DNA from: Caryophanon tenue
GTDB lineage: Bacteria; Bacillota; Bacilli; Bacillales_A; Planococcaceae
Length of the DNA: 34,989 nucleotides
Direction: 5' to 3'
Assembly: GCF_001700315.1 (NCBI RefSeq)
Contig: NZ_MASJ01000027.1
Span: 1-34,989, forward strand
Shown: in pieces, positions 17,197 through 25,489 of the stretch
Numbering within the stretch: the stretch's first letter is position 1
How the letters are laid out: each line of letters starts with the position of its first letter
The notes under the pieces: model-generated
Told to the model about the DNA's origin: nothing
The model's input: only the letters and a program-made list of their open reading frames with translations
Databases searched by the model: none
Translations under genes and position numbers: made by a program

Positions 17197-17205
17197 TGGT
17201 ATAGT
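17197..17205 (+). promoter_or_regulatory. Proximal katA promoter (extended -10)
   Basis: TGGTATAGT (TGnTATAGT) lies 41 nt before the katA ATG. The -35 is weak, and the PerR-like box lies just above it. Confidence 0.5.
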
Positions 17206-17245
17206 ATGTGGTGAAAAGAATTTTAAATTATGGGGGGCAATAACT

Positions 17246-18730
17246 ATGGCAATGGATAAAAGCCGTAAGCTAACAACTGCTGCTGGTGCTCCAGTAGTAT
17301 CGAACGATGATGTACAAACTGCTGGTCGTCGTGGTCCAATTTTATTACAAGATGTTTTCTTAATCGAAAAATTAGCAAACTTTAACCGTGAAGTAATTCC
17401 TGAGCGTCGTATGCACGCTAAAGGTTCTGGTGCATTTGGTAAATTCACTGTAACTCACGATATTACTAAATATACAAAAGCAAAATTATTCTCTGAAATC
17501 GGGAAAGAAACTGAATTATTCTTACGTTTCTCTACTGTAGCTGGTGAACGTGGTGCTGCTGATGCAGAGCGCGATATCCGTGGTTTCGCAGTAAAATTCT
17601 ACACTGAAGAAGGTAACTGGGATTTAGTTGGTAACAACACACCTGTATTCTTCTTCCGTGACCCATTACACTTCCCAGACTTAAACCACGTTGTAAAGCG
17701 TGACCCTAAAACAAACATGCATAACGGTAACTCTAACTGGGACTTCTGGACTTCATTACCAGAAGCTTTACACCAAGTAACAATCGTTATGTCTGACCGT
17801 GGTATCCCAGCTGGTTACCGCAACATGCACGGTTTCGGTTCTCACACATACTCAATGATTAACGAAGCTGGCGAGCGCGTATACGTGAAGTTCCACTTCC
17901 GTACACAACAAGGTATTAAAAACTTAACAGGTGCTGAAGCTGCTGAAATTATCGGTAAAGACCGTGAATCTTCACAACGTGACCTATTCGATTCAATCGA
18001 AAAAGGCGATTTCCCGAAATGGACTGTATACATCCAAGTAATGACGGAAGAGCAAGCACGTAACTCTAAAGACAACCCATTCGACTTAACAAAAGTTTGG
18101 TACAAATCTGAGTACCCATTAATCGAAGTTGGTGAGTTAGAGTTAAACCGTAACCCAGAAAACTACTTTGCTGATGTTGAGCAAGCTGCATTCGCTCCAT
18201 CTAACATCGTACCTGGTATCGGCTTCTCTCCAGACCGTATGTTACAAGCGCGTTTATTCGCGTACCAAGATGCAACTCGTTACCGTTTAGGCGTTAACCA
18301 CCACCAAATTCCAGTAAACACACCACGTTGCCCATTCATGGTTTACCACCGCGATGGTGCAGGTCGTGCTGATGGAAACAACGGTGCTAACTTAACGTAC
18401 TATCCAAACAGCTACGGTGCATTACAAGCTCAACCAGAATACAAAGAGCCTGCATTAGCTTTAGACGGTGCTGCTGACATCTACGACTTCCGTGAAGATG
18501 ACAACAACTACTTCGAGCAACCAGGTAAATTATTCCGTTTACAAACACCTGAACAACAACAACGTTTATTCGAAACGACTGCTGCTGAAATGAACGGTGT
18601 TGAAGAGTTCATCAAACGTCGTCACATCTTACACTGCTACTTAGCTGATCCAGCTTACGGTGAAGGTGTTGCGAAAGCAATGGGTCTTTCATTAGACGGT
18701 ATGGATTTATCTAACCCATACACTAAATAA
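17246..18730 (+). CDS. katA: Catalase (small-subunit haem catalase)
   Basis: 494 aa, typical of small-subunit monofunctional catalases. It converts hydrogen peroxide to water and oxygen. Active-site His57 is in [13 protein letters not shown] (~53-65). The distal Asn is in [13 protein letters not shown] (Asn130). The proximal haem ligand Tyr340 is in [14 protein letters not shown]. No C-terminal large-subunit extension is present. The ribosome binding site is a GGGGGG run 9 nt upstream; M3 is an alternative start. Codon choice is strongly biased (TTA, CGT, GGT, AAC, TTC, GTA), as expected for a highly expressed gene and clearly more biased than its neighbours. Divergent from nos. PerR and sigma-B sites suggest induction by peroxide and general stress. 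Confidence 0.97.
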   Translation: MAMDKSRKLTTAAGAPVVSNDDVQTAGRRGPILLQDVFLIEKLANFNREVIPERRMHAKGSGAFGKFTVTHDITKYTKAKLFSEIGKETELFLRFSTVAGERGAADAERDIRGFAVKFYTEEGNWDLVGNNTPVFFFRDPLHFPDLNHVVKRDPKTNMHNGNSNWDFWTSLPEALHQVTIVMSDRGIPAGYRNMHGFGSHTYSMINEAGERVYVKFHFRTQQGIKNLTGAEAAEIIGKDRESSQRDLFDSIEKGDFPKWTVYIQVMTEEQARNSKDNPFDLTKVWYKSEYPLIEVGELELNRNPENYFADVEQAAFAPSNIVPGIGFSPDRMLQARLFAYQDATRYRLGVNHHQIPVNTPRCPFMVYHRDGAGRADGNNGANLTYYPNSYGALQAQPEYKEPALALDGAADIYDFREDDNNYFEQPGKLFRLQTPEQQQRLFETTAAEMNGVEEFIKRRHILHCYLADPAYGEGVAKAMGLSLDGMDLSNPYTK

Positions 18731-18756
18731 TTAACCGCAAATGATATCCAATCTAC

Positions 18757-18773
18757 ACTAAGCTTTGCTTAGT
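18757..18773 (+). repeat. Small inverted repeat after katA
   Basis: ACTAAGC and GCTTAGT form a 7-bp hairpin with a 3-nt loop, without a T run. It precedes the real terminator and may stabilise the katA mRNA 3' end. Confidence 0.45.
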
Positions 18774-18782
18774 ATTTGCGAC

Positions 18783-18820
18783 AAACTGCCTCCAGCAATC
18801 GTTGGAGGCAGTTTTTTTAT
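18783..18820 (+). terminator. Intrinsic terminator of katA
   Basis: AAACTGCCTCCA (18783-18794) and TGGAGGCAGTTT (18803-18814) form a perfect 12-bp stem followed by a T run. Confidence 0.9.
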
Positions 18821-18859
18821 ACATGCTTTATAATAGAAGGAAAGAATGGAGGTTTTCTT

Positions 18860-19276
18860 ATGAACATTGAACAATTTTTAGCGTCTTTACCTATCGCTAT
18901 TGAAGACACATTAATCGGTACGCTAGGTATGACCTTTACGGAGTTATCAAAGGAACGCGTTGTTTGCACGATGCCCGTAAATGAAAAAACAAGACAACCA
19001 ATCGGCTTATTACATGGTGGCGCATCGGTTGCACTCGCTGAAACAGCTGCTAGTATTGGTGCATTTTTACATATCGACCCGAAAACACAATTTGCAGCTG
19101 GTTTAGAAATTAATGCCAACCATATTCGTGGCAAACGTGACGGGATTGTTACAGCGATTGCAACACCATTACATATCGGACGTACAACAATGGTATGGCA
19201 TATCGAAATTGTTGATGAACAACACAAAGTTATCTGTATTTCACGCTGTACAATCGCAATTGGTGAACAAAAATAA
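18860..19276 (+). CDS. PaaI/YuxO-type hotdog-fold thioesterase
   Basis: 138 aa, a single hotdog domain. The signature GLLHGGASVALAETAASIGA (~53-72) contains the catalytic Glu region and the HGG loop of 1,4-dihydroxy-2-naphthoyl-CoA hydrolases and related PaaI enzymes. NANHIRGKRDGIVTAIATPLHIGRTT follows as usual. It hydrolyses an acyl-CoA; DHNA-CoA in menaquinone synthesis is the best-known substrate of close relatives, but no men gene is near. The start is ATG 18860 with GGAGG 8 nt upstream; the frame opens farther upstream inside the katA terminator, where initiation is unlikely. A TATAAT at 18829-18834 may be its -10. Confidence 0.88.
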   Translation: MNIEQFLASLPIAIEDTLIGTLGMTFTELSKERVVCTMPVNEKTRQPIGLLHGGASVALAETAASIGAFLHIDPKTQFAAGLEINANHIRGKRDGIVTAIATPLHIGRTTMVWHIEIVDEQHKVICISRCTIAIGEQK

Positions 19277-19358
19277 CTGTTATAAAACTGTAATCAATAT
19301 GCAATCGTTCTCTAACATCTCTCCGTTATGATTAAACACGTGCAGGAGGGATGATGAA

Positions 19359-19679
19359 ATGACAACAATTTTATCTAAATTACACATAAAATTACGTAAA
19401 CAGAAACAACAGCCAAAGCGTTTAACGACCATCTCACTTCCTCGACAAGTAAGTCCGTTAAACTCTGAACTCGACAATTATTATAAACGCTTGGATGCTA
19501 ATGAATTATCAGGTGTTGAAATGTATGCACTTGGTGAATTAGTGGAACGTTATATTCATGAATGCGCGATGCTAGATTCACGCGAAATCATTACATATTT
19601 CAAAGGAAAAATGTATATGACAACAAATCCAACTGTTTTACAACATAAATTACAAGCGGTACGCCCGTTTGTACAATAA
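19359..19679 (+). CDS. Small hypothetical protein
   Basis: 106 aa, with a good ribosome binding site (AGGAGGG 7-8 nt upstream). The N-terminus is basic (KLHIKLRKQKQQPKR). The rest is predicted mostly helical, with LNSELDNYYKRLDANELSG and YALGELVERYIHECAMLDSR. No signal peptide, membrane segment or known motif is seen. It stands alone between the thioesterase and the convergent AEC transporter; repeat copy B follows it and should terminate both. I do not recognise the family. Confidence 0.7.
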   Translation: MTTILSKLHIKLRKQKQQPKRLTTISLPRQVSPLNSELDNYYKRLDANELSGVEMYALGELVERYIHECAMLDSREIITYFKGKMYMTTNPTVLQHKLQAVRPFVQ

Positions 19680-19734
19680 ATAAACAAGGCTACATTTAAT
19701 GCAAAAAAAAGCTTGGAACAACCGTAATTGAGAT

Positions 19735-19790
19735 TGAGACAAAAAGAAATATCCTTCAGCAACGACAACTGCTGAAGGATATTTTTTTTG
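19735..19790. repeat. Hairpin repeat copy B; bidirectional terminator
   Basis: GAGACAAAAAG precedes AAATATCCTTCAGCA (19747-19761), loop ACGACAAC (19762-19769), TGCTGAAGGATATTT (19770-19784) and a T run. It lies between convergent genes and has T-rich sequence on both sides. A degenerate TTTGTACTC at about 19843-19851 may be a decayed right end. Confidence 0.85.
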
Positions 19791-19870
19791 CTTTTGGTGC
19801 TACTGCGCATAGCCGATACATTAGCAAAATGTTGATCAAATGGACTTTGTACTCGCCATCCGAACACCTG

Positions 19871-20803
19871 TTAAATCGGGAATAAAATGGTCGCCGCATA
19901 AATCACTAGTGTTACGGTAATACAACTCACAACCGTTGAAAATAATACTGTTTGCGCGGCGGTTGCTGACTCAATATCATACTCAAGTGCCAAACTTGAG
20001 CTGTTACGTGAGGTTGGAAAAGCACTCGCAATTAGTAAAGATTGCGCTACAACCCCATCGATTTGAAGCGCATAAATGATACCAAGTGCTACAACTGGCC
20101 CAATAATTAATCGGGTAAAGCAACTCACAAAAATCGTTTTCGTAAACATTGTACGCATTTCAATTTGTGATAACTGCATCCCTAAAATGAGAAGCGCAAT
20201 AGCAATAAAACCATTGGCAATGTAATCAAGCGGGATACGTAACATCGTAGGAATCGGGATATTGAGCATGTTCATCAAGCTCCCTAAAATGAGCGCATGG
20301 ACAATCGGCATCTTTAAAAAATCGCGGACAATTGCCATGCCCGACTTTGTCGATGAAATTAAGTTGTACAAGCCATATGTATACGTCGTCATATTTTGGA
20401 AAATAACTAAAATGACCTGAATGGCTACGCCAATTGGTTGCGTGACAAAAATCATCTGCGCAACTGGAATGCCGTAATTACCGGAATTAATCAGTACGAC
20501 ACTATTTTTAAATACGGCACTCTCTGTTTTACTCAAGCCCATTGCCTTTGCAATAAAAGCACTTAACATCATTTGGCTTCCGATAAAGAGCACAATGAAT
20601 AACGTAATTTGGCCGAGCACCTCTTTATTAACACTCGTTTCATAAATATTGACAAATACCGCAGCTGGCATAAAACAAAATGTAATGAGTTGCGACATTG
20701 TCTTTAAATTAAAGGTAAATTTCTTTTGTAACAATGCACCAATAAACATTAATACTAAAATGGGTGCTACAATTTGAAAGAAAATCATCGACAAATACAT
20801 CAT
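19871..20803 (-). CDS. AEC (auxin efflux carrier) family transporter
   Basis: 310 aa with about 10 predicted membrane helices in two five-helix halves. The family pattern is clear: FFQIVAPILVLMFIGALLQKK at the N-terminus, NSGNYGIPVAQMIF (~106-119) in the first half, and ASAFPTSRNSSSLALEYD (~260-277) in the second. Bacterial AEC members move small organic anions such as malate, malonate or amino acids; which one here is unknown. It is a single gene; no regulator is adjacent. Repeat copies B and C flank it. Confidence 0.9.
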   Translation of the reverse strand: MMYLSMIFFQIVAPILVLMFIGALLQKKFTFNLKTMSQLITFCFMPAAVFVNIYETSVNKEVLGQITLFIVLFIGSQMMLSAFIAKAMGLSKTESAVFKNSVVLINSGNYGIPVAQMIFVTQPIGVAIQVILVIFQNMTTYTYGLYNLISSTKSGMAIVRDFLKMPIVHALILGSLMNMLNIPIPTMLRIPLDYIANGFIAIALLILGMQLSQIEMRTMFTKTIFVSCFTRLIIGPVVALGIIYALQIDGVVAQSLLIASAFPTSRNSSSLALEYDIESATAAQTVLFSTVVSCITVTLVIYAATILFPI

Positions 20804-20866
20804 AAATTCGCTAAACCTTCTTTTTTAGTTTCCATTATACCACTGTCATTTTATGAAAAAGCGCAT

Positions 20867-20983
20867 AGGACAAAAAGAAATATCCTTCAGCAACGATAAC
20901 TGCTGAAGGATATTTTTATGCGGAAGTCGCCGCTTTTGTCAGGACGCACCCGCATGTTTTTATTAGAAATAGGTTTCTGTCCT
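20867..20983. repeat. Hairpin repeat copy C; terminator of the large SLH gene
   Basis: AGGACAAAAAG (20867-20877) precedes AAATATCCTTCAGCA (20878-20892), loop ACGATAAC (20893-20900) and TGCTGAAGGATATTT (20901-20915). TTTCTGTCCT at 20974-20983 mirrors the left end, giving a ~117-bp unit bounded by inverted AGGACA. On the minus strand the hairpin is followed by TTTCTTTTTG, so it terminates the SLH gene. Confidence 0.8.
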
Positions 20984-20997
20984 AGCCTCTTTACCTG

Positions 20998-23900
20998 TTA
21001 TCGTCCGAAGCGTTGCATTTGTACTTGGCTTACTTCCGACATATTGCCATAACGGTCTAAAATAACGAAGTATACATAGTCTTCTTCGGCAAACACAGCT
21101 TGTCGTGCAATTAAGTCTGGTGTTAAAGCGATTTGAATCGATGTATTCGTATTCGCTAAGAAGCCATTACCTGTAAAGCTGAATGCACGGTTACCGCCTT
21201 CACCTGTTGCTACTTGAGCTGCTGTAACGTTAGCAGTTGGGTTTTGTAAATATGGTACAACTGCGTAACGATATTCCATATCATACATCGTACTACTTGA
21301 TGAGAATACCGCCACAATGCTGTGGTATGTGTGGTACGGAATTGCTGGATCTAAGTTACCTTGTAAGTTCGCACTACGCGCAGCAACGTTAATTGCTTGA
21401 TACTCGTATTGTGCTGTTTTCGCATTTTCTGCAAATAGTTGATTTACTTTTACAGAGTCAAAGGCACTATCATTCATCGTTACTGTAATCGTTTGGTTAA
21501 TATTAATGCCTTGGTCAAAACGAATGCGTAATTTCGATGGTGCTGTTGTCGATGAACCTTGTTTATATTCTTCAATACGGTAGTTCCCTGTTTCATTACC
21601 TGCTACAGTTACCGTTAAATCGGATTGCGTAATGCCTAATGGTTGCTCAAATGCATCACGTTTAATCGCTTCACTGAATGTAATTTCAAATGAGCCATCT
21701 GGTTGACGCACAATATTACTTTGTACTTCTGGTCGTTTCCCGTCTGTATAGAAGCTCGTTTCATACACTTGTACAGATTGGTTTTGCGATGTATCACGGG
21801 CCATAAAGTAAATTGTGTAATCTTTATGCGCTTGCAGTGGCGTAATCGCAACGATGTTTTGTCCACGTCGCATATCCGCTGTTCCGGTACGTACGCCTGT
21901 TGTATTTTTCAAGCGTTCGAATTGTTCCGGTGTATTCGCATAACCCGAATCCCCTAAATTCGCTTGTAGCTCTTTTGGAATCGCGATATATTCAATAATC
22001 CCCGGCTCGTCTGCGGTGAAATTTAAATTTCCGCTTGTATTACTATCTTCTGTTGCTGTCCCTGAAATACTTGTAATGACAGGTGGCATTTTATCCATCA
22101 CCATTGGTAGCTCAATAATTTCATTCGATAAGTTCCCTGAACGGTCAACCATAAAGGCATACATTGACCAACTAATAAATTGTGATAAATTCGTTGGAAT
22201 CGCAACATCGAGTACTTGCTCACCTAAATCAAGTGGTGGATTATCTCCTGGATATACAGGTTGCCATGCAACATTGCCGTCGTCACGCACTGTGAAATCT
22301 ACACGGTCCATGACGTCACGCATCGAAATCGTCGTTTTATCAATGCCTGCTGGTAGCACAACATAATAGAATGTACCCGCTTCAGATGTTTCTAACGTGA
22401 CTTGTGCATGTGTTTCCGATGCTAATTTTTCAAATTTCGTAATGACTAATGACGGACGAATAACATCAGTATGTCGATACGTTGCGTAGTTACGTGGGTT
22501 GTCTTCATCGCGGTCCGTCACCACTGGATTGTCTGCTAAATCGGTCACCCCTGGTAATGCAGTTGCCACAATCGTATCATTTTGTACTAAACCAGTTAAT
22601 GCCGGCAATGTTAACAGGACTCGTGATTGACCACTTGCCGCACGTGAATATTCCACTTTAATTGGCTTGATTTTCATTTGTCCACTAATGTTAATAATTC
22701 CTGTACCTGTTAAATCATAGTTTTGCACATTTTCTGCCGCTTCTTTATTTAGCTCCTCACTGAAATATAAATAAAATTGCGTTGGATTAATAAACTCAAT
22801 ATCGTAATTCGTCACATACGGTTTAATATCATCAAGCGGTAATGTTGTAAATCCTTTTTCCTCAACAATTGAACGGTTTTCAGCTGGGTCTACGCCGACA
22901 AGTGCTACCGAGTAATCAGTTAACGGGTCAAGCCCTGCAATTTCAATTGTATTTTCACCTGCAACCATCGTCTTATATTTGGACGTATCGTTTAACGCGA
23001 TGTTAATAATCGTTTGTGCATCATAGCCTTTACTATTGCGTCCTGGTGTTACAACGATATAAAACATACCGGCTTCACTTGATGTGAAGTTTAATGTTGC
23101 CTTTTGACCGCTTCGATGCGGTTCCACTTGCACATTCGATAAACGTGGTGGAAGTGTATCTGGCGCATTTGCCATATTAAAGGTTACACTCTCAACACGC
23201 GACGATGTATTGCCGGCGTTATCTTCAATGACCATATAAATTTTATACTCTTTTGCGGAGTGTAAATTCGTCAGCGTAAATGAATTTTCACCTTCCATCA
23301 TACCGCCTGTGCCTTGGAATTCACCAGCTGCTTGTGCAAGTACTTGACGCTTTGTCGGTGCTGCTTGTGAGGACTCTAACACAACATAATAGTATGTGCC
23401 GGCTTCATTCGTATTAAACGAGACATTCGCGCTATTACTGCTTGTTGGCGCTACTTTTAAGCCCGTTAAAATTGGGGCAATACGGTCTGGTACTTGAACG
23501 TTTTCATCGACAGATTTATCAATTTCATTGCCATCTTTATCAACAATAATCGTAATATTACCCGCATCATTTTTATAATCATTAAACACTAAGTTTGGAT
23601 TTTCTTCTTGCATTAACACAGCTGTATCAATCCAAAGGTCTACCCCTTCAGCTTCATTGCCGTTTGAATCGCGCATTGTCGCTAAGTTTGTACCGCCTTC
23701 ACGGTTATTCACGATATAACGGTTAATAATCCCGTCAAAAAATAACGATACATTACCATAGTTATCCTTTGTGAGCTTGCGTACATTTGCTTTTCCGTAT
23801 AATACGGTGCTAACATCCGTTTCGACAAACACATCACGTACGTCGCCAAGCAGCTCCAGTTGCTCAACTTCGCCCTCTACACGTAATTCACGTAATTCCT

Positions 23901-25062
23901 TATTTGTTTTAAGCTGTAATTTATTCTGTGTAACAACGACACGATTGGCAGAAATCTCCTCGAACACAACGTAACGTGAAACACTCGGCAATGTAGACGT
24001 CGCCGCTGTTAAACCATATTGATTAAATGTGGACGCTGTTTGCATACGTACAAGCTGATTTTCTACAATACTTAATGATTGTCGGCGCACATCGGTCGTT
24101 GGAATCGTCAATGTGCCATTTACATTGAGATTGCGAAGCGTCACGTAATTCGATTGTACGTCGATATCGCCATTAAAGGTTGTACCGCCACCATCAAATA
24201 CCACGTATGAACGCGATGTACCGTTTGCTTTTAACGTAAGCTTCGTAATATGTTGAATTTTGCCGTTCGCAATTTGTCCTTCAATCACCGCACCTTTTAA
24301 AGCTGCCGCATTCGCTGTTTTAAACAGCTGATTATATGTACGGTCAAATGTATATGTTGCATCATTAATCGTTACCGTTTGATTCGTTACATCGGTAATT
24401 GTGTACTCAACTGTACGGTCCTTCGCTACCTTTTCGGTATTCACGATAAATGTTGCCATTTGACCACGCGTTAAATTACGTGTCGGTCCAAATGTTGTTG
24501 GTGAAGTCCCTTTTGTAATTTGGTAGTTCCAAAGTGTTTGAATATAGTAGGCCGCTTCTGTATTGTTCGACACATCGGTAAAATGATGTGTTAATTTCGT
24601 TGCCTTATCTAAGCCATATCCAATCGTTAAAACTTTTGCCATATGCTGACGTAATGTTTGTGCACCTGGTCGATATGTACCGTCACTATACCCTGATACG
24701 ATGCCTTCATTCGCAAGCGCTGCGATATATGGATAATACGCATGTGACTTTGGCACATCTGTAAAGCCAGGGTCGCGCAACGTTTCAATATTCGTATCCA
24801 AGCCTAATGCATTTGCTAACATTTTTGCTGCGTGTGCACGTGTTAACGGCGCATTCGGTTTAAATTGCTTTGTACCATCCGGTTGGTTATACCCTGAAAT
24901 AACACCACGCTCATATAGCTCCATAATGTTTGCATAATGTGTATTGGTGTCATTCAGATCTGTAAAAGTTGCTGCCTGTATAGGTGTCGGAGCTACAACA
25001 GCTACACTACCGATTGCCAGTGTCGTAACTGCAATAGATTTCGTTAATTTATGTCGTTCCAT
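20998..25062 (-). CDS. Large SLH-domain cell-surface protein with six Ig/FnIII-like modules
   Basis: 1354 aa. Signal peptide 1-30/31 (cleavage near PIQA-A). Three SLH domains (~32-88, ~95-155, ~157-215), such as GIVSGYSDGTYRPGAQTLRQ, would anchor it to pyruvylated secondary wall polymer. Residues ~220-520 are a beta-rich region without clear family. Six modules then start near 524, 636, 744, 864, 989 and 1106. Four of them carry the same core (F-T-x-x-E-A/P-G-x-x-Y-Y-V-V), while those near 744 and 1106 look like the SbsA-type Ig domain (FSEELNKEAAENV, FSEAIKRDAF). The last ~120 residues are an unrelated cap. The start is ATG 25062 with AAAGGA 8 nt upstream; a more distal ATG at 25086 lacks one. 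A sigma-D-like promoter lies just upstream. Probably a minor surface layer or adhesion protein. Confidence 0.9.
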   Translation of the reverse strand: MERHKLTKSIAVTTLAIGSVAVVAPTPIQAATFTDLNDTNTHYANIMELYERGVISGYNQPDGTKQFKPNAPLTRAHAAKMLANALGLDTNIETLRDPGFTDVPKSHAYYPYIAALANEGIVSGYSDGTYRPGAQTLRQHMAKVLTIGYGLDKATKLTHHFTDVSNNTEAAYYIQTLWNYQITKGTSPTTFGPTRNLTRGQMATFIVNTEKVAKDRTVEYTITDVTNQTVTINDATYTFDRTYNQLFKTANAAALKGAVIEGQIANGKIQHITKLTLKANGTSRSYVVFDGGGTTFNGDIDVQSNYVTLRNLNVNGTLTIPTTDVRRQSLSIVENQLVRMQTASTFNQYGLTAATSTLPSVSRYVVFEEISANRVVVTQNKLQLKTNKELRELRVEGEVEQLELLGDVRDVFVETDVSTVLYGKANVRKLTKDNYGNVSLFFDGIINRYIVNNREGGTNLATMRDSNGNEAEGVDLWIDTAVLMQEENPNLVFNDYKNDAGNITIIVDKDGNEIDKSVDENVQVPDRIAPILTGLKVAPTSSNSANVSFNTNEAGTYYYVVLESSQAAPTKRQVLAQAAGEFQGTGGMMEGENSFTLTNLHSAKEYKIYMVIEDNAGNTSSRVESVTFNMANAPDTLPPRLSNVQVEPHRSGQKATLNFTSSEAGMFYIVVTPGRNSKGYDAQTIINIALNDTSKYKTMVAGENTIEIAGLDPLTDYSVALVGVDPAENRSIVEEKGFTTLPLDDIKPYVTNYDIEFINPTQFYLYFSEELNKEAAENVQNYDLTGTGIINISGQMKIKPIKVEYSRAASGQSRVLLTLPALTGLVQNDTIVATALPGVTDLADNPVVTDRDEDNPRNYATYRHTDVIRPSLVITKFEKLASETHAQVTLETSEAGTFYYVVLPAGIDKTTISMRDVMDRVDFTVRDDGNVAWQPVYPGDNPPLDLGEQVLDVAIPTNLSQFISWSMYAFMVDRSGNLSNEIIELPMVMDKMPPVITSISGTATEDSNTSGNLNFTADEPGIIEYIAIPKELQANLGDSGYANTPEQFERLKNTTGVRTGTADMRRGQNIVAITPLQAHKDYTIYFMARDTSQNQSVQVYETSFYTDGKRPEVQSNIVRQPDGSFEITFSEAIKRDAFEQPLGITQSDLTVTVAGNETGNYRIEEYKQGSSTTAPSKLRIRFDQGININQTITVTMNDSAFDSVKVNQLFAENAKTAQYEYQAINVAARSANLQGNLDPAIPYHTYHSIVAVFSSSSTMYDMEYRYAVVPYLQNPTANVTAAQVATGEGGNRAFSFTGNGFLANTNTSIQIALTPDLIARQAVFAEEDYVYFVILDRYGNMSEVSQVQMQRFGR

Positions 25063-25130
25063 ACTGTTGTTCCTTTCTATGTTCATCTATCTATATCGCT
25101 AACGTTAATCTCTCTCTTGTCGCTTTATTT

Positions 25131-25157
25131 ATATCGGCTTCTTCATATAAAAACGTA
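25131..25157 (-). promoter_or_regulatory. Candidate sigma-D promoter of the large SLH gene
   Basis: On the minus strand TACGTTTT (25150-25157), 11 nt, GCCGATAT (25131-25138). The -10 matches the Bacillus sigma-D consensus exactly; the -35 matches 5 of 8 of TAAAGTTT. It lies 69 nt before the ATG and below the terminator at 25172-25205. Confidence 0.45.
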
Positions 25158-25171
25158 GTTGATTTACACAG

Positions 25172-25312
25172 AAAAAAACCAAGTGACAAAAGGGAGTCAC
25201 TTGGTTGTACAACAACTCAGTTTCATAAGGGGTGGGGTAACGACGAAGAAAAGGGGGAAACTTCGTTTTAAGGCCACCGCTTATCTTGAAACTTCGGAGT
25301 ACATAAGTTGTC
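25172..25312 (-). ncRNA. Candidate structured small RNA or leader RNA of unknown class
   Basis: A self-contained minus-strand unit of about 140 nt. Four nested helices: P1 ACAACT (25306-25311)/AGTTGT (25212-25217); P2 AGTTTCA (25287-25293)/TGAAACT (25219-25225); P3 TAAGCGGTGG (25274-25283)/CCACCCCTTA (25226-25235, one mismatch); P4 ACGAAG (25261-25266)/CTTCGT (25243-25248). The apical loop is TTTCCCCCTTTT. A terminator GTCACTTGGTT/AACCAAGTGAC with a T run ends it (25172-25205). The predicted start falls at the first base of P1. It matches no riboswitch class I know. Either an independent C-rich sRNA or an attenuating leader of the SLH gene. Confidence 0.6.
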
Positions 25313-25318
25313 TATACA

Positions 25319-25347
25319 CTTATATTACCCAATAGTATTTTTTGTAA
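25319..25347 (-). promoter_or_regulatory. Promoter of the candidate small RNA
   Basis: TTACAA (25342-25347), 17-nt spacer, TATAAG (25319-25324) on the minus strand. Transcription would begin near 25312, exactly at helix P1 of the RNA. Confidence 0.6.
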
Positions 25348-25489
25348 CCATCATTTCAAAGAAAAAGCTAGACTATTGCCGTATGTTTTTTGTCATGATA
25401 TCAAAAACGCATTAGCATATATCCCCCATAAAATCGATATGCTATGGTTTGATCAGCGATAGCCGTACTACAAACGATATCGTGTGACG

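Larger units (their letters stand above)
16836..17245. promoter_or_regulatory. Shared nos-katA intergenic control region
   Basis: This 410-nt AT-rich region separates two divergent oxidative-stress genes. It holds a sigma-B-like promoter, a PerR-like box and an extended -10 for katA, listed separately. Nearer nos there is an inverted repeat AATTTGA-n7-TCAAATT near 16932-16952. I found no convincing nos promoter. Confidence 0.6.

Noticed and set aside
25172-25312. T-box, c-di-GMP or ydaO-type riboswitch
   Set aside because: No TGGN antiterminator bulge, no GEMM tetraloop-receptor pattern and no ydaO core motifs.
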